Position numbers and translations under genes: made by a program. 64,000 nucleotides of DNA from Cognatishimia maritima (GTDB taxonomy: Bacteria; Pseudomonadota; Alphaproteobacteria; Rhodobacterales; Rhodobacteraceae), in NCBI RefSeq assembly GCF_900129685.1, contig NZ_FQWM01000002.1:21814-85813 (forward strand), given 5' to 3'. A model generated the notes under the pieces. That model was given only the letters and a program-made list of their open reading frames with translations, had not been told where the DNA came from and made no database searches. Shown one piece after another: positions 36,895-47,916 of the stretch. Each line of letters starts with the position of its first letter. The stretch's first letter is position 1.

Positions 36895-39012
36895 TTAAGC
36901 AAATTTCGCCTGAATTTCTTCAGAGATGTTGTTTGGCACTGGGTCGTAGTGGTCAAACTGCATGGTGAACTGCGCGCGGCCAGAAGACATCGAACGCAGT
37001 GTGTTGATGTAGCCGAACATGTTCGCCAGAGGCACAAATGCGTCGATCGCAACCGCGTTACCACGTGGTTCCTGACCGGACACTTGACCGCGACGGGATG
37101 TCAGGTCGCCGATGATGCCGCCGGTGTACTCTTCAGGAGTGATCACCTCGACCTTCATCATTGGTTCCAGCAGTTTCGCACCCGCCAGTTTCATACCTTC
37201 ACGCATACACATACGCGCTGCGATTTCGAAGGCCAGAACGGAGGAGTCAACGTCGTGGAACTTACCGTCGATCAGAGCAACCTTGAAGTCGATCACTGGG
37301 AAGCCTGCCAGAGGGCCGGAGTCCATGACAGACTGGATGCCTTTTTCAACACCCGGGATGTATTCCTTCGGAACAGCACCACCAACGATGCGGCTTTCGA
37401 AAGAGTAACCCTCGCCCGGCTCGGTTGGCGTGATGATGAGTTTGACCTCAGCATACTGACCAGAACCACCAGACTGTTTCTTGTGGGTGTAGGTGTGCTC
37501 GACTTCGTGGCCGATGGTTTCACGGTATGCAACCTGTGGTGCACCGATGTTCGCCTCAACCTTGAATTCACGCTTCAGACGGTCAACCAGGATGTCCAAG
37601 TGCAGTTCGCCCATGCCCTTCATGATGGTCTGACCGGATTCCAGGTCAGTTTCCACACGGAAGGATGGATCTTCGGCTGCCAGACGCTGCAGACCCTGAG
37701 ACATTTTCTCTTGGTCGGCTTTGGTCTTTGGCTCAACTGCGATCTCGATCACCGGATCTGGGAAGGTCATGGTTTCCAGAACCACAGGATCGTTGACAGC
37801 GCAGAGCGTGTCACCGGTTGTGGTGTCTTTCAGACCTGCCAGCGCGATGATGTCACCGGCGAATGCTTCGGTGATTTCTTCACGGTTGTTGGAGTGCATC
37901 ATCATCATACGACCGATGCGCTCTTTACGGCCTTTGGTGGAGTTCAGCAGCGTGTCGCCTTTGTTCAGCGTACCAGAGTAGATACGTGTGAAGGTCAGGG
38001 AGCCAACGAACGGGTCGTTCATGATTTTGAACGCCAGACCAGAGAAGGCCATGTCGTCATCCGCGCGGCGCGCGATGTTACGAACTTCGTCTTCGTCGCC
38101 TGGTTTGAAGCCCATGTAATCAACAACGTCCAGTGGGGACGGCAGATAGTCGATCACAGCGTTGAGCAGTGGCTGAACACCTTTGTTTTTGAACGCAGAA
38201 CCACCCAGAACCGGCACAAATGCCATTTCCAGAGTACCTTTACGCAGCAGTTTGCGCAGGGTTGGAACGTCAGGCTCTTCGCCTTCCAGGTAAGCTTCCA
38301 TCGCGTCGTCGTCCATTTCGACGGCCGCTTCGATCATCTTACCGCGCCATTCTTCGGCCATGTCTTTCAACTCGGCACGAATTTCACGCTTGTCCCAGGA
38401 TGCGCCCAGATCTTCGCCTTCGTAGACCCATTCTTGCATGGTCACGAGGTCAACCAGACCTTCCAGCTCGGTTTCAGAACCGATAGGAATGCCAACAGGC
38501 ACGGCAGTTGCGCCTGTGCGGTCTTCGATCATGTTAACGCAGTTGAAGAAGTCCGCGCCGATCTTGTCCATTTTGTTAACGAACACGATACGTGGAACTT
38601 TGTAGCGGTCAGCCTGACGCCAAACGGTTTCAGTCTGAGGCTCAACACCTGCGTTTGCGTCCAGAACACAAACCGCACCGTCGAGAACCGCCAAGGAACG
38701 TTCAACTTCGATGGTGAAGTCAACGTGGCCCGGGGTGTCGATGATGTTCAAGCGGTGCTTAGGAGTGTCGGCAGTAACGCCGTCCTCTGTGCGTTCCCAG
38801 AAAGTGGTGGTTGCAGCAGAAGTGATGGTGATACCACGTTCCTGTTCCTGCTCCATCCAGTCCATGGTCGCCGCACCATCGTGCACTTCGCCGATGTTGT
38901 GGGATTTACCTGTGTAATACAGGATGCGCTCGGAACAGGTGGTTTTACCCGCATCGATGTGCGCCATGATACCGAAGTTACGGTAGTGGTTAAGGGTATA
39001 GTCGCGTGCCAT
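36895..39012 (-). CDS. fusA: Elongation factor G
   Basis: A 705-residue EF-G, the translocation GTPase. G1 AHIDAGKTT is at about residues 17-25, DTPGHVDF and [10 protein letters not shown] are intact, and domain IV with its [19 protein letters not shown] segment ([15 protein letters not shown]) is present. The length fits. It follows rpsG by 22 bp. Confidence 0.99.
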   Translation of the reverse strand: MARDYTLNHYRNFGIMAHIDAGKTTCSERILYYTGKSHNIGEVHDGAATMDWMEQEQERGITITSAATTTFWERTEDGVTADTPKHRLNIIDTPGHVDFTIEVERSLAVLDGAVCVLDANAGVEPQTETVWRQADRYKVPRIVFVNKMDKIGADFFNCVNMIEDRTGATAVPVGIPIGSETELEGLVDLVTMQEWVYEGEDLGASWDKREIRAELKDMAEEWRGKMIEAAVEMDDDAMEAYLEGEEPDVPTLRKLLRKGTLEMAFVPVLGGSAFKNKGVQPLLNAVIDYLPSPLDVVDYMGFKPGDEDEVRNIARRADDDMAFSGLAFKIMNDPFVGSLTFTRIYSGTLNKGDTLLNSTKGRKERIGRMMMMHSNNREEITEAFAGDIIALAGLKDTTTGDTLCAVNDPVVLETMTFPDPVIEIAVEPKTKADQEKMSQGLQRLAAEDPSFRVETDLESGQTIMKGMGELHLDILVDRLKREFKVEANIGAPQVAYRETIGHEVEHTYTHKKQSGGSGQYAEVKLIITPTEPGEGYSFESRIVGGAVPKEYIPGVEKGIQSVMDSGPLAGFPVIDFKVALIDGKFHDVDSSVLAFEIAARMCMREGMKLAGAKLLEPMMKVEVITPEEYTGGIIGDLTSRRGQVSGQEPRGNAVAIDAFVPLANMFGYINTLRSMSSGRAQFTMQFDHYDPVPNNISEEIQAKFA

Positions 39013-39034
39013 TGGTCAAATAAGCCTTTTGGGA

Positions 39035-39505
39035 TTACCAGCGATAATGGCTGAAAGCTTTGTTCGCTTCGGCCATCTTGTGAGTATCTTCGCGCTTCTT
39101 CACGGCAGTACCGCGAGAGTTTACGGCGTCCAGAAGCTCACCTGCGAGGCGCTCTTCCATGGTGTTTTCGTTGCGCTTACGGGACGCGGTGATCAGCCAG
39201 CGGATGGCCAATGCTTCGCGGCGCTCTGGGCGCACGTCAACAGGCACCTGGTAGGTCGCACCACCCACACGACGAGAGCGAACCTCGACGGATGGTTTGA
39301 TGTTGTCCAACGCTTCGTGGAACACTTCGACAGGCGCGCGTTTTACTTTTGCTTCAACGCGATCCAGCGCGTTGTAAACGATTTTTTCTGCGACGGATTT
39401 TTTGCCATCGATCATGAGGTTGTTCATGAACTTGGACAGAACGCGGTCACCAAACTTTGCGTCTGGCAGGATTTCGCGTTTTTCAGCAGCGTGACGACGA
39501 GACAT
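39035..39505 (-). CDS. rpsG: 30S ribosomal protein S7
   Basis: A 156-residue S7, which nucleates the head of the 30S subunit. [20 protein letters not shown] and [19 protein letters not shown] are typical. It lies 15 bp after rpsL. Confidence 0.98.
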   Translation of the reverse strand: MSRRHAAEKREILPDAKFGDRVLSKFMNNLMIDGKKSVAEKIVYNALDRVEAKVKRAPVEVFHEALDNIKPSVEVRSRRVGGATYQVPVDVRPERREALAIRWLITASRKRNENTMEERLAGELLDAVNSRGTAVKKREDTHKMAEANKAFSHYRW

Positions 39506-39520
39506 CTATAAATATCCTTC

Positions 39521-39892
39521 TTACTTAGGACGCTTCGCGCCGTACTTGGAGCGACGTTGCTTACGGTCTTTAACGCCCTGAGTATCCAGAACACCGCGCA
39601 GGATGTGGTAACGAACACCTGGAAGGTCTTTTACACGGCCGCCACGGATCAGAACCACAGAGTGTTCCTGAAGGTTGTGGGATTCACCTGGGATGTAAGA
39701 GATGACTTCGTAACCGTTGGTCAGACGAACCTTCGCAACTTTACGCATCGCGGAGTTCGGTTTCTTCGGTGTGGTGGTGTAAACGCGTGTGCAAACGCCG
39801 CGTTTCTGTGGGCACTGCTCCAAGTGCTGCGACTTGGAGCGCTTGATTTTAGGCTGACGCGGTTTGCGGATCAGCTGTTGGATCGTTGGCAT
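39521..39892 (-). CDS. rpsL: 30S ribosomal protein S12
   Basis: A 123-residue S12, the decoding-centre protein. The loop [16 protein letters not shown] has the wild-type lysine (Lys43 region), and the second loop has [13 protein letters not shown], so the sites altered in streptomycin resistance look normal. It is the first gene of the str unit, with a 225-nt leader. Confidence 0.99.
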   Translation of the reverse strand: MPTIQQLIRKPRQPKIKRSKSQHLEQCPQKRGVCTRVYTTTPKKPNSAMRKVAKVRLTNGYEVISYIPGESHNLQEHSVVLIRGGRVKDLPGVRYHILRGVLDTQGVKDRKQRRSKYGAKRPK

Positions 39893-40117
39893 AGGGGCTT
39901 CCCGTTTCCTAACTCATTCTGCATGGGTTGCCCCACACGGTTCTCATATTCTGCCGCCACGCGTTGCCACATAGCGAAAAGCCGCAAATGTTCCCATTCC
40001 GAGGCGAACATCGCGGTTAGTTTCCAGAGGGTGCACGCTTCAAAGTAGCGCGGACCTTAGCCACTGAAATTTTGATTTCGGCGCAAGGCGCACTACGCCC
40101 ATGACCGGATAGGCGCG

Positions 40118-40146
40118 CGTATAGGGGGAGTCGGGAGGGTTGTCAA
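40118..40146 (-). promoter_or_regulatory. Promoter of the rpsL-rpsG-fusA-tuf unit
   Basis: TTGACA and TATACG with 17-bp spacing on the minus strand, the best match in the window. The 449-bp gap between rpsL and the 69-residue gene otherwise holds the 225-nt rpsL leader and about 190 bp of divergent upstream region in which I recognise nothing. Confidence 0.88.
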
Positions 40147-40341
40147 CCGGAGGTAGCCGATCCCGCAGGTAGTGAACGGCCCAAGATTAGACCACTTTCT
40201 AGTAGGCCCGCTACCAAATGCCCTTCGCAAGTGCTGGCAGAAATCGCCCTTACCTAACCTGTGGTCATTTCACATGACAACAGGGTTGCCCTGACAGGTC
40301 TAAGCTGACCCTTAATTCGCCCCCTTCAAAGGAGACCCAGC

Positions 40342-40551
40342 ATGGATCCGACATATATTTTAACATCCGGGATCAACGCCACACCTCAACAGTCAGGCCA
40401 CTCTGCCGCTGAAATTGATGAGTTCTACAAGCGCCACGGGGTCGCGTGGTACACTGTGCTGATCGCCCCTGTCAGCAAGATTCGCGCCGCCTTACAAAGG
40501 CGTCGGCCCGAGGCAAATGCCGTTGGAGATTTGGCCCATGAGCCACGATAG
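40342..40551 (+). CDS. Small hypothetical protein upstream of LuxR-type gene
   Basis: A 69-residue protein with the start MDPTYILTSGINATPQQSGH, a short hydrophobic stretch (AWYTVLIAPVSKI) and a basic C-terminus (RAALQRRRPEANAV). It is not recognised. AAGGAG lies 7-12 nt before the ATG, a strong ribosome-binding site, and the gap to the next gene is 6 bp, so it is likely the first gene of a two-gene operon with the regulator. Confidence 0.6.
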   Translation: MDPTYILTSGINATPQQSGHSAAEIDEFYKRHGVAWYTVLIAPVSKIRAALQRRRPEANAVGDLAHEPR

Positions 40552-40557
40552 TTTAAG

Positions 40558-41562
40558 ATGAACCCGATGTATGAACTCTCTGGCCAAAGCGCCCTTTCCA
40601 GAATTGACGGCGACCCTCAAGCCGAAATCATGGCGGTCATTTGTGACGAAACACAGGCCTTTATTGACGATGACTACGCTGCCTGGGCGCGCTGCTGGCT
40701 GCAATCGGAACAGGCCACGATGATTGCTGTCACATCGACGACAGGTGTGGATGCGACATACGGCTGGTCGGCCATTTCGACAGAAATGCAAACAGTCATG
40801 AACAACGGCTATGGCTGTGACATGGTGACCTACGAAAACTCGGACTGGCGCATTCATATCGCTGAAGATGTGGCTTGGGTGACCTACCGACAGTTTGCAA
40901 CCAACCGCAGCGGTGAAAGCTGGAGATCATTTGAAACGCGTTTTCTGCAACGCCAGAGCGATGGTTGGAAAATCGCCTACTGCGCCTTTGTCGGGCAAGA
41001 GCGCGCTATTACCGGGCAACGTGTTTTGTCCGTCGACCCAAAAGGTCAGATGCTTTGGGCAAGTAAGGATGCTTTGGCCGCCATCGCATCGCACCCTATT
41101 CTGACACTGTCAGCGGGTCGCCTGCGGGCACGCAGGCTGGATTGGGATAAAGCGCTGCAAGCGGCGATTTCACGTGCGGGTAAGTTTCACAATTTTTACC
41201 AGCTTCGACATTTTGAGGACGAGACCGGAGGCCCGTTTCGTTACCCAGCTGTATTGGGGGAGACCGATGAGGGCGGTGTCGCGGTTGTCATGGTCAGCGT
41301 CCGTGATGGCGTGACTTACATAGATTTCGATGTCACCCAGACCATTTATTGCAAGCTTACGGTCGCACAGGCTGTCTTTGGCCTGTCTGACGCCCAAACC
41401 AAAGTCGCGCAACACATCGCCGAAGGGTTGGGGCCGAAAGGTGCCGCGGAAAAGCTAGATATCAGCATCAACACCGCCCGCACCCATCTGACCCGTTTAT
41501 ATGAAAAAACCGGCGTCAACTCGCAGGCGGCACTGGTTCGCATTTTGCTGAGCGTTGGCTAA
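40558..41562 (+). CDS. LuxR-type transcriptional regulator with an NTF2-like N-terminal domain
   Basis: A 334-residue protein. The last 65 residues form a GerE/LuxR helix-turn-helix: LSDAQTKVAQHIAEGLGPKG, AAEKLDISINTARTHLTRLY and KTGVNSQAALVR. Residues 20-150 look like a SnoaL/NTF2-like fold (DDYAAWARCWL, WRSFETRFLQRQSDGWKIAY); the middle section could be a PAS-like sensor but is not certain. No acyl-homoserine-lactone-binding signature is visible, so it is not a classical quorum-sensing receptor. The target genes are unknown. Confidence 0.75.
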   Translation: MNPMYELSGQSALSRIDGDPQAEIMAVICDETQAFIDDDYAAWARCWLQSEQATMIAVTSTTGVDATYGWSAISTEMQTVMNNGYGCDMVTYENSDWRIHIAEDVAWVTYRQFATNRSGESWRSFETRFLQRQSDGWKIAYCAFVGQERAITGQRVLSVDPKGQMLWASKDALAAIASHPILTLSAGRLRARRLDWDKALQAAISRAGKFHNFYQLRHFEDETGGPFRYPAVLGETDEGGVAVVMVSVRDGVTYIDFDVTQTIYCKLTVAQAVFGLSDAQTKVAQHIAEGLGPKGAAEKLDISINTARTHLTRLYEKTGVNSQAALVRILLSVG

Positions 41563-41577
41563 GAGCACTTAAATACA

Positions 41578-41653
41578 GCCGGCGACGCCAGCCAGCCCCC
41601 GACCCTCCCCACGGGAGGGGGCTTTACCCCCACCCTAGGGTCAGAGGCTGGCC
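41578..41653. repeat. Composite repeat, diverged copy
   Basis: A GCCAGCC...GGCTGGCC inverted repeat flanks CCCCCGACC and GGGAGGGGGC modules, related to the other GC-rich copies. It lies between the LuxR-type gene and the glycosyltransferase. Confidence 0.5.
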
Positions 41654-41719
41654 TTCTTGCTATTCGCATGCCCCGCTGACATGTTGAGAAAAACGGCAGC
41701 AAACACAAAGGGCAATCAG

Positions 41720-42541
41720 ATGCGGGCAAGCGACATGCAAGTCATCGGACTTTGCCGGTTTTCTTACCCTGCGCTCGGCGGTTTTCAGGTTGAACATGAG
41801 ACCATAGATGAACGTCGCGCGTTTCTTTATGCGCCTGCGCGGATGGAAGAGCGGCTGCGCACTTTTGAAACCATTGCCCTGCCCGGCCTCAAGGCACAGA
41901 CCGACCCGAAATTTGACTTTCTGATTGTCGTTGGCACCTGCCTGCCCGCGGCGTATCGAGCGCGGCTTGAGGCGATGATTGCCGATATGCCGCAAGCGAA
42001 GATTGTCGCCGAAGAACCGGCGCAGCATCGGCCGATCATGAAAAAGATCATCAACCGCCATCTGCGCGATGGGGCGACCCTTCCGAGCCTGCAATTTCGC
42101 CATGACGACGATGACGCCGTGGCTGTGAACTTTGTTCAACGGTTCCGCGAAGCGGCTGATGATAGCAGTGGATTACTGGCCAAACACGCGATGGTGGCGA
42201 TTGATTTCAATCGCGGTTTCACGGCAGAGGCCACGCCCGAAGGCATCATGGCGACGCCCTCTTTCATGCCCTATTACGGCGTTGCTTTGGGCATGGCCGT
42301 TGCGCCGTTTGAAAAGAAAACGATCATGAATTTCAACCACACGAAGCTCAATCAGGCGATGCCGACGGTGACCTATTCGGATGAAGACATGTTCCTGCGT
42401 GGGCACAATGCGTTCAATGACTCTCGTCAAAAAGCCAATGTGAAACAGGTTGCCCTCGCACCTTTGGACCGCGCGGGCGAAGCGCATTTTAAGGCGCGCT
42501 TTGCCATCGACAATGATCAGATCCGGCGCAGTTTTGCCTGA
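41720..42541 (+). CDS. Putative rhamnosyltransferase-family glycosyltransferase
   Basis: A 273-residue protein of the Rhamno_transf family (putative rhamnosyl transferases common in Rhodobacteraceae). Recognisable are VIGLCRFSYPALGGF, the LQFRHDDDDAVA acidic motif that likely binds the sugar-nucleotide metal, and the C-terminal RGHNAFNDSRQKANVK with FKARFAID. The rhamnose specificity is carried over from family naming and is not proved. The ATG at MRASDMQV was used; MQVIG five codons later is also possible. It overlaps the convergent transporter gene by 25 bp at the 3' end. Confidence 0.78.
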   Translation: MRASDMQVIGLCRFSYPALGGFQVEHETIDERRAFLYAPARMEERLRTFETIALPGLKAQTDPKFDFLIVVGTCLPAAYRARLEAMIADMPQAKIVAEEPAQHRPIMKKIINRHLRDGATLPSLQFRHDDDDAVAVNFVQRFREAADDSSGLLAKHAMVAIDFNRGFTAEATPEGIMATPSFMPYYGVALGMAVAPFEKKTIMNFNHTKLNQAMPTVTYSDEDMFLRGHNAFNDSRQKANVKQVALAPLDRAGEAHFKARFAIDNDQIRRSFA

Positions 42542-43407
42542 CGGGCTTTGGCACGGGTCTCTCGGTAGAGGGTGAAAAGCCCCGTCGCGACAACGATCCC
42601 GGCGCCGATCAGCGTCAGCCCATCAGGCCATTCGCCAAATATCAGCAAGCCAACGATCAGCGCCCAGACGAGGCTGGTGTAGCGAAAAGGCGCAATGAAA
42701 GCGATTTCGCCGACCCGCATGGTCATCACAGAACAGAGGTACGCGCCGCCGATCAGGAAAGACGACGCGACGATCAACCCAGCCTCATGCCCGCTGACCG
42801 GGGTCCATTCGATGTTCAGCGACATCAGCGCCGCAAAGGCCGTCACCCCGATCGCTGCCGTGAAGGCCCCCATCAACGAGGGCACGCGTTTGGAAATCTT
42901 CCGGGTCGACAGATCCCGCAGCGTCACGAAGGCAACCGCGATCAAGACAGAGATACTTTCTGGCGTGAACCCCGACGGGCCGGGCCGCAAAATCAAGAGG
43001 ATGCCGATAAACCCGATGAAAATCGCAAGCAATCGGCGCCAGCCGAGCGGCTCTTTGAACAGCAAAGCAGCCCCCAGCGCCACCGTCAGCGGCAGCGCCT
43101 GCAGCACTGCGGTGACATTTGCAATTTCCATTTTGCGCAGCGCTTCAATGAAATAATAGGCCGCACCGACTTCTCCAGCGGTGCGCAGGAACAATAGCCC
43201 CCAGTCGCGCCGTGCAATATCAAAGCGCAGAACGCCCAGTTTCCATGCCAGTAGCGCGATCATGATGCTGGTCAGTGCCCCTCGTAATACCAGCAATTGC
43301 GACAACGGCATGTCTGACCCAATGGCTTTGATACAGGCATCGTTGAAAGTGAAAAACGCCATGGAGCCCATCATCAAAAAGGCACCGCGCAGATTGTCAG
43401 AGATCAT
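42517..43407 (-). CDS. DMT-superfamily (EamA) transporter
   Basis: A 296-residue inner-membrane protein with about ten helices in two EamA halves, e.g. GAFLMMGSMAFFTFNDACIK in the first and FRYTSLVWALIVGLL in the second. Such proteins export metabolites or drugs; the substrate is unknown. The ATG giving MISDNLRG is chosen because GGGAGG lies 6-11 nt upstream, and the annotated longer frame lacks a site. It is convergent with the glycosyltransferase and lies 90 bp before the rpoC terminator. Confidence 0.85.
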   Translation of the reverse strand: MISDNLRGAFLMMGSMAFFTFNDACIKAIGSDMPLSQLLVLRGALTSIMIALLAWKLGVLRFDIARRDWGLLFLRTAGEVGAAYYFIEALRKMEIANVTAVLQALPLTVALGAALLFKEPLGWRRLLAIFIGFIGILLILRPGPSGFTPESISVLIAVAFVTLRDLSTRKISKRVPSLMGAFTAAIGVTAFAALMSLNIEWTPVSGHEAGLIVASSFLIGGAYLCSVMTMRVGEIAFIAPFRYTSLVWALIVGLLIFGEWPDGLTLIGAGIVVATGLFTLYRETRAKARQAKLRRI

Positions 43408-43497
43408 CGCTGCCTCCCATGTGTCGGCATTTGTCCCGGCGACTTTAGCCGCGTCCAAACGCGGGGCAAGCCACATTTTGTGATGGGCGTGATCAGC

Positions 43498-43527
43498 AAC
43501 AAAAACCCCGGCGCGATGGCCGGGGTT
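43498..43527 (-). terminator. Intrinsic terminator after rpoC
   Basis: AACCCCGGC and GCCGGGGTT form a perfect 9-bp stem with loop CATCGC; the minus strand continues TTTGTTG. Confidence 0.88.
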
Positions 43528-43555
43528 CTTTCAGTTTTTTTTTGAAACGCGAAGA

Positions 43556-46500
43556 TTACTCGTCGCGGCTTTCAGGTGTGTCCACAAATGGGCTTTCGAA
43601 CACGTCTTCGGCAGAGAAGCCATCAGAGGAAGACGGTGCTGCAAGCGCCGCTGCCTGTTCTGCTTCTTCGCGACGGGCTTCGATCACCACGTTGTCACGG
43701 GCTTGCGCAACCTGACGCATCGCCTGTGTCGCGCCACCGGTTCCGGCTGGGATCAGACGGCCCACGATGACGTTTTCTTTCAGGCCAACCAGCTTGTCTT
43801 TCTTACCTTGGACAGATGCCTCGGTCAGAACACGCGTGGTTTCCTGGAAGGACGCCGCCGAGATGAACGAACGAGTCTGCAAGGACGCTTTGGTGATACC
43901 CAAGAGGATCGGCTCACCCTGAGCAGGACGTTTGCCGCGCGCCAGAGCTTTCTCGTTCGCTGCGTCGAACTCTTGCTTGTCGACATGTTCGCCCTTGAGC
44001 AATGTGGTTTCACCTGAGTCCAGGATCTCCCACTTCTGCAGCATCTGACGCACGATGACTTCGATGTGCTTGTCGTTGATCTTCACACCTTGCAGGCGAT
44101 AGACCTCTTGCACCTCGTCGATCATGTAGTCAGCCAGTGCCTCGACACCCATGATGGACAGGATGTCATGCGGCGCTGGGTTGCCGTCCATGATGTATTC
44201 ACCCTTCTGGATGAAGTCACCTTCGGCAACTGGGATGTGCTTGCCCTTTGGCACCATGTATTCCACTGGCTCCATGGACTCATCCGCTGGCTCAATCGAG
44301 ATACGGCGCTTGTTCTTGTAGTCGCGGCCAAAGCGCACGTAACCATCGATTTCAGCGATGATCGCGTGGTCTTTTGGACGACGTGCTTCGAACAGTTCCG
44401 CAACCCGTGGCAGACCACCGGTGATGTCCTTGGTTTTGGTGCCTTCACGCGGGATACGCGCGATAACATCACCTGCTGCGATGTCCTGACCGTCTTCGAT
44501 AGACAGGATCGCGTCCACAGACATCGGGTAATGTACCGGGTTGCCTGCATCGTTGCGTACCGGTTCACCATCTGCATCCACCAGAATGATCTCTGGCTTC
44601 AGCTCGTTGCCCTTCGGCGCGGAACGCCAATCGGTCACGATTTTCTGGGTCATGCCTGTTGCATCGTCGGTCACGTCGCGCACAGCGATACCGGACACGA
44701 GGTCCACGTATTTCACTTTACCCGCTTTCTCGGCGATGATTGGCAGCGTGAACGGATCCCATTCAAACAGCTTCTCACCGCGACCGATGGTCTGGCCGTC
44801 CGTGACAAAGAGCTTGGAGCCGTAGCTGAGCTTGTGCGTTGCACGGACATCGCCGTTGCCGTCGATGATTTCCAGCTTGGTGTTGCGGCCCATCACCATG
44901 ATCTCGCCTTGCGCGTTCTCAAGGGTGTTTTGGTTCTCGATGCGCACGGTGCCTTCTTGGCTTGCTTCCTGGAAGGACTGCTGACCACCCTGGGCAACAC
45001 CACCGATGTGGAAGGTCCGCATCGTCAGCTGCGTACCAGGTTCACCGATGGACTGCGCCGCGATGATGCCGACAGCCTCGCCTGTGTTCACCAGCGTACC
45101 GCGTGCAAGGTCACGACCGTAACACTGCGCACAAACGCCTTCTTCTGCCTCACAGGTCAGTGGTGAGCGGATGCGTGCAGAGGCAACGCCTGCGTCGTGG
45201 ATGGAGTCGGCCATCAGTTCGTCGATCAACTGACCCTCGGCAACCAGCACCTCTTCGGTGCCCGGACGCAGAATGTTTTCTGCAGCCACACGGCCCAGAA
45301 CACGTTCTGCCAAGGTTGCGACAACCTCACCGTCGTTGACCGCTGCTTCTGCAGTGATCGCACGCTCGGTGCCACAGTCGTTCATGCGAACGATGCAGTC
45401 CTGCGCAACATCAACCAAGCGACGTGTCAGGTAACCGGAGTTCGCTGTCTTCAACGCCGTATCCGACAGACCCTTACGGGCACCGTGGGTGGAGTTGAAG
45501 TATTCGAGAACGGTCAGACCTTCTTTAAAGTTCGAGATGATCGGAGTCTCGATGATGTCGCCATTCGGCTTCGCCATCAGGCCGCGCATCCCGCCCAGCT
45601 GTTTCATCTGAGTGACCGAGCCACGCGCACCAGAGTGAGCCATCATGTAAACAGAGTTTGGTTCCATTTCAGCACCAGACTCATCGGTCTTCGCGGCGGA
45701 GATGGTGTTCATCATCGCCTCGGTGACCTTGTCGTTACATTTGGACCAAGCATCGACAACTTTGTTGTACTTTTCGCCCTGAGTGATCAGGCCGTCCATG
45801 TACTGTTGTTCGAAATCCTTAACCTGCGCACGGGTTTCATCAACGATGCCCCATTTGCTGTCAGGGATAACCATGTCGTCCTTGCCGAAGGAAATGCCGG
45901 CTTTGAAGGCTTCTTTGAAACCCATGGACATGATCTGGTCACAGAAGATAACCGACTCTTTCTGACCGCAGTAGCGGTAGACGGTGTCGATGACTTTCTG
46001 AACGTCTTTCTTCCGAAGAAGGTTGTTCACCAGGTCAAACGGCGCCTTGGCGTTTTGTGGCAGCAGTGCACCCAGCTTCACGCGACCTGGAGTGGTCTCA
46101 TAACGCTTCATCACTTCCAGACCGTTTTCGTCGATCTGTGGGATACGCGCCTGGATTTTTGAGTGCAGATGAACTTCGCCAGCGTCCAGTGCGTGCTCTA
46201 CCTCTTCGATGGAAGAGAAGACCATGCCTTCACCCTTCATGCCATCGCGGGCGATGGACACGTAATAAAGGCCCAAGATCATATCCTGAGACGGAACGAT
46301 GATCGGTGCACCATTGGCTGGCGACAGAACGTTGTTGGTAGACATCATCAGAACACGCGCTTCCAACTGAGCCTCAAGGCTCAGAGGAACGTGAACCGCC
46401 ATCTGGTCCCCGTCGAAGTCCGCGTTAAACGCAGAACAGACAAGCGGGTGCAGCTGGATGGCTTTACCTTCGATCAGGGTCGGTTCGAACGCCTGAATGC

Positions 46501-47806
46501 CCAAACGGTGCAGCGTGGGCGCACGGTTCAGCATCACTGGGTGTTCGCGGATGACCTCATCCAAGATATCCCAAACTTCTGGACGCTCTTTTTCCACCAG
46601 TTTCTTGGCTTGCTTCACAGTGGAAGACAGGCCTTTGGCTTCAAGACGGCTGTAGATGAACGGTTTGAACAGCTCCAATGCCATCTTCTTGGGAAGACCA
46701 CACTGATGCAGTTTCAGTTCCGGACCGGTCACAATGACCGATCGACCAGAAAAGTCGACGCGTTTACCCAAAAGGTTCTGACGGAAACGACCCTGTTTCC
46801 CTTTCAGCATGTCGGAAAGGGATTTCAGAGGGCGTTTGTTCGCGCCAGTGATCACGCGGCCGCGACGGCCGTTGTCAAACAACGCGTCCACAGATTCCTG
46901 CAGCATCCGCTTTTCGTTGCGAACGATGATGTCAGGCGCGCGCAGTTCAATCAGACGCTTCAGACGGTTGTTCCGGTTGATCACACGACGATAGAGATCG
47001 TTCAGGTCAGACGTCGCGAAACGACCACCATCCAGCGGCACCAGCGGGCGCAGTTCTGGTGGGATCACTGGGATCACTGTCAGAACCATCCACTCTGGGC
47101 GGTTGCCGGATTCCAAGAAGGATTCCACAACTTTCAGACGCTTGATGATCTTCTTCGGCTTCAATTCGCCAGTCGCCTCGGCCAGTTCGGCGCGTAGGTT
47201 TTCGGCTTCGGCCTCAAGGTCGATCATCGACAGCATTTCACGGATTGCTTCCGCGCCGATATTGGCGGTGAATGCGTCCATGCCGTATGCGTCTTGCGCA
47301 TCCATGAACTCTTCTTCGGTCAACATCTGGCCGAATTGCAGGTCGGTCAGACCCGGTTCGATGACCACATAGTTTTCGAAGTAAAGTACACGTTCCAGAT
47401 CACGCAGTGTCATGTCCAGCATCAGGCCGATGCGGGATGGCAGCGATTTCAGGAACCAGATGTGTGCAACAGGGGCTGCCAGTTCAATGTGGCCCATACG
47501 CTCGCGACGTACTTTTTGAAGCGTAACTTCAACACCACATTTTTCGCAGACAACGCCGCGATATTTCATGCGCTTATATTTGCCGCAGAGACATTCGTAG
47601 TCTTTGATTGGGCCAAAAATACGCGCGCAGAACAGGCCGTCACGCTCTGGTTTGAACGTACGGTAGTTTATGGTCTCTGGCTTTTTGATTTCGCCATAAG
47701 ACCAAGACAGGATCCGCTCTGGGGACGCCAAGGAGACTTTGATTTCATCAAAGACCTTTGGTGGTGTCAGCGGGTTAAACGGGTTGTTCGTCAGTTCCTG
47801 GTTCAT
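43556..47806 (-). CDS. rpoC: DNA-directed RNA polymerase subunit beta'
   Basis: A 1416-residue beta' subunit. The zinc-binding [20 protein letters not shown] segment near residue 70, the catalytic [14 protein letters not shown] loop near 460 with the three Mg-binding aspartates, and the trigger loop/bridge region ([20 protein letters not shown]) are intact. The length and order are standard. It follows rpoB by 110 bp, and that spacer holds two REP-like elements, an unusual place for repeats. Confidence 0.99.
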   Translation of the reverse strand: MNQELTNNPFNPLTPPKVFDEIKVSLASPERILSWSYGEIKKPETINYRTFKPERDGLFCARIFGPIKDYECLCGKYKRMKYRGVVCEKCGVEVTLQKVRRERMGHIELAAPVAHIWFLKSLPSRIGLMLDMTLRDLERVLYFENYVVIEPGLTDLQFGQMLTEEEFMDAQDAYGMDAFTANIGAEAIREMLSMIDLEAEAENLRAELAEATGELKPKKIIKRLKVVESFLESGNRPEWMVLTVIPVIPPELRPLVPLDGGRFATSDLNDLYRRVINRNNRLKRLIELRAPDIIVRNEKRMLQESVDALFDNGRRGRVITGANKRPLKSLSDMLKGKQGRFRQNLLGKRVDFSGRSVIVTGPELKLHQCGLPKKMALELFKPFIYSRLEAKGLSSTVKQAKKLVEKERPEVWDILDEVIREHPVMLNRAPTLHRLGIQAFEPTLIEGKAIQLHPLVCSAFNADFDGDQMAVHVPLSLEAQLEARVLMMSTNNVLSPANGAPIIVPSQDMILGLYYVSIARDGMKGEGMVFSSIEEVEHALDAGEVHLHSKIQARIPQIDENGLEVMKRYETTPGRVKLGALLPQNAKAPFDLVNNLLRKKDVQKVIDTVYRYCGQKESVIFCDQIMSMGFKEAFKAGISFGKDDMVIPDSKWGIVDETRAQVKDFEQQYMDGLITQGEKYNKVVDAWSKCNDKVTEAMMNTISAAKTDESGAEMEPNSVYMMAHSGARGSVTQMKQLGGMRGLMAKPNGDIIETPIISNFKEGLTVLEYFNSTHGARKGLSDTALKTANSGYLTRRLVDVAQDCIVRMNDCGTERAITAEAAVNDGEVVATLAERVLGRVAAENILRPGTEEVLVAEGQLIDELMADSIHDAGVASARIRSPLTCEAEEGVCAQCYGRDLARGTLVNTGEAVGIIAAQSIGEPGTQLTMRTFHIGGVAQGGQQSFQEASQEGTVRIENQNTLENAQGEIMVMGRNTKLEIIDGNGDVRATHKLSYGSKLFVTDGQTIGRGEKLFEWDPFTLPIIAEKAGKVKYVDLVSGIAVRDVTDDATGMTQKIVTDWRSAPKGNELKPEIILVDADGEPVRNDAGNPVHYPMSVDAILSIEDGQDIAAGDVIARIPREGTKTKDITGGLPRVAELFEARRPKDHAIIAEIDGYVRFGRDYKNKRRISIEPADESMEPVEYMVPKGKHIPVAEGDFIQKGEYIMDGNPAPHDILSIMGVEALADYMIDEVQEVYRLQGVKINDKHIEVIVRQMLQKWEILDSGETTLLKGEHVDKQEFDAANEKALARGKRPAQGEPILLGITKASLQTRSFISAASFQETTRVLTEASVQGKKDKLVGLKENVIVGRLIPAGTGGATQAMRQVAQARDNVVIEARREEAEQAAALAAPSSSDGFSAEDVFESPFVDTPESRDE

Positions 47807-47848
47807 TTCATAACCTCATATTTTAGAGGGTGCGGGGGTCAAGCATGT

Positions 47849-47906
47849 GCCGGGCTGAAGCCCGGCCTACGCCGGAGATAATCGGTAGGCCGGGCTTCAG
47901 CCCGGC
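47849..47906. repeat. Inverted pair of GTAG-headed REP-like palindromes between rpoB and rpoC
   Basis: The first (47849-47870) has GCCGGGCT/AGCCCGGC then CTAC; the second (47885-47906) is GTAG followed by the same palindrome. They face each other across 14 bp, a BIME-like arrangement, inside the rpoB-rpoC spacer. Confidence 0.8.
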
Positions 47907-47916
47907 AATCTGCCGT

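Noticed and set aside
36949..39054. A 701-codon open frame on the plus strand
   Set aside because: It is the antisense shadow of fusA; the translation is rich in His, Phe and Val with no recognisable motif.
41720..42541. LuxR-type gene and glycosyltransferase as one quorum-sensing operon
   Set aside because: A repeat element separates the genes, no autoinducer-binding domain is present, and there is no luxI-type synthase.
44066..45166. Plus-strand open frame of 366 codons
   Set aside because: Antisense to rpoC, which has all catalytic motifs.
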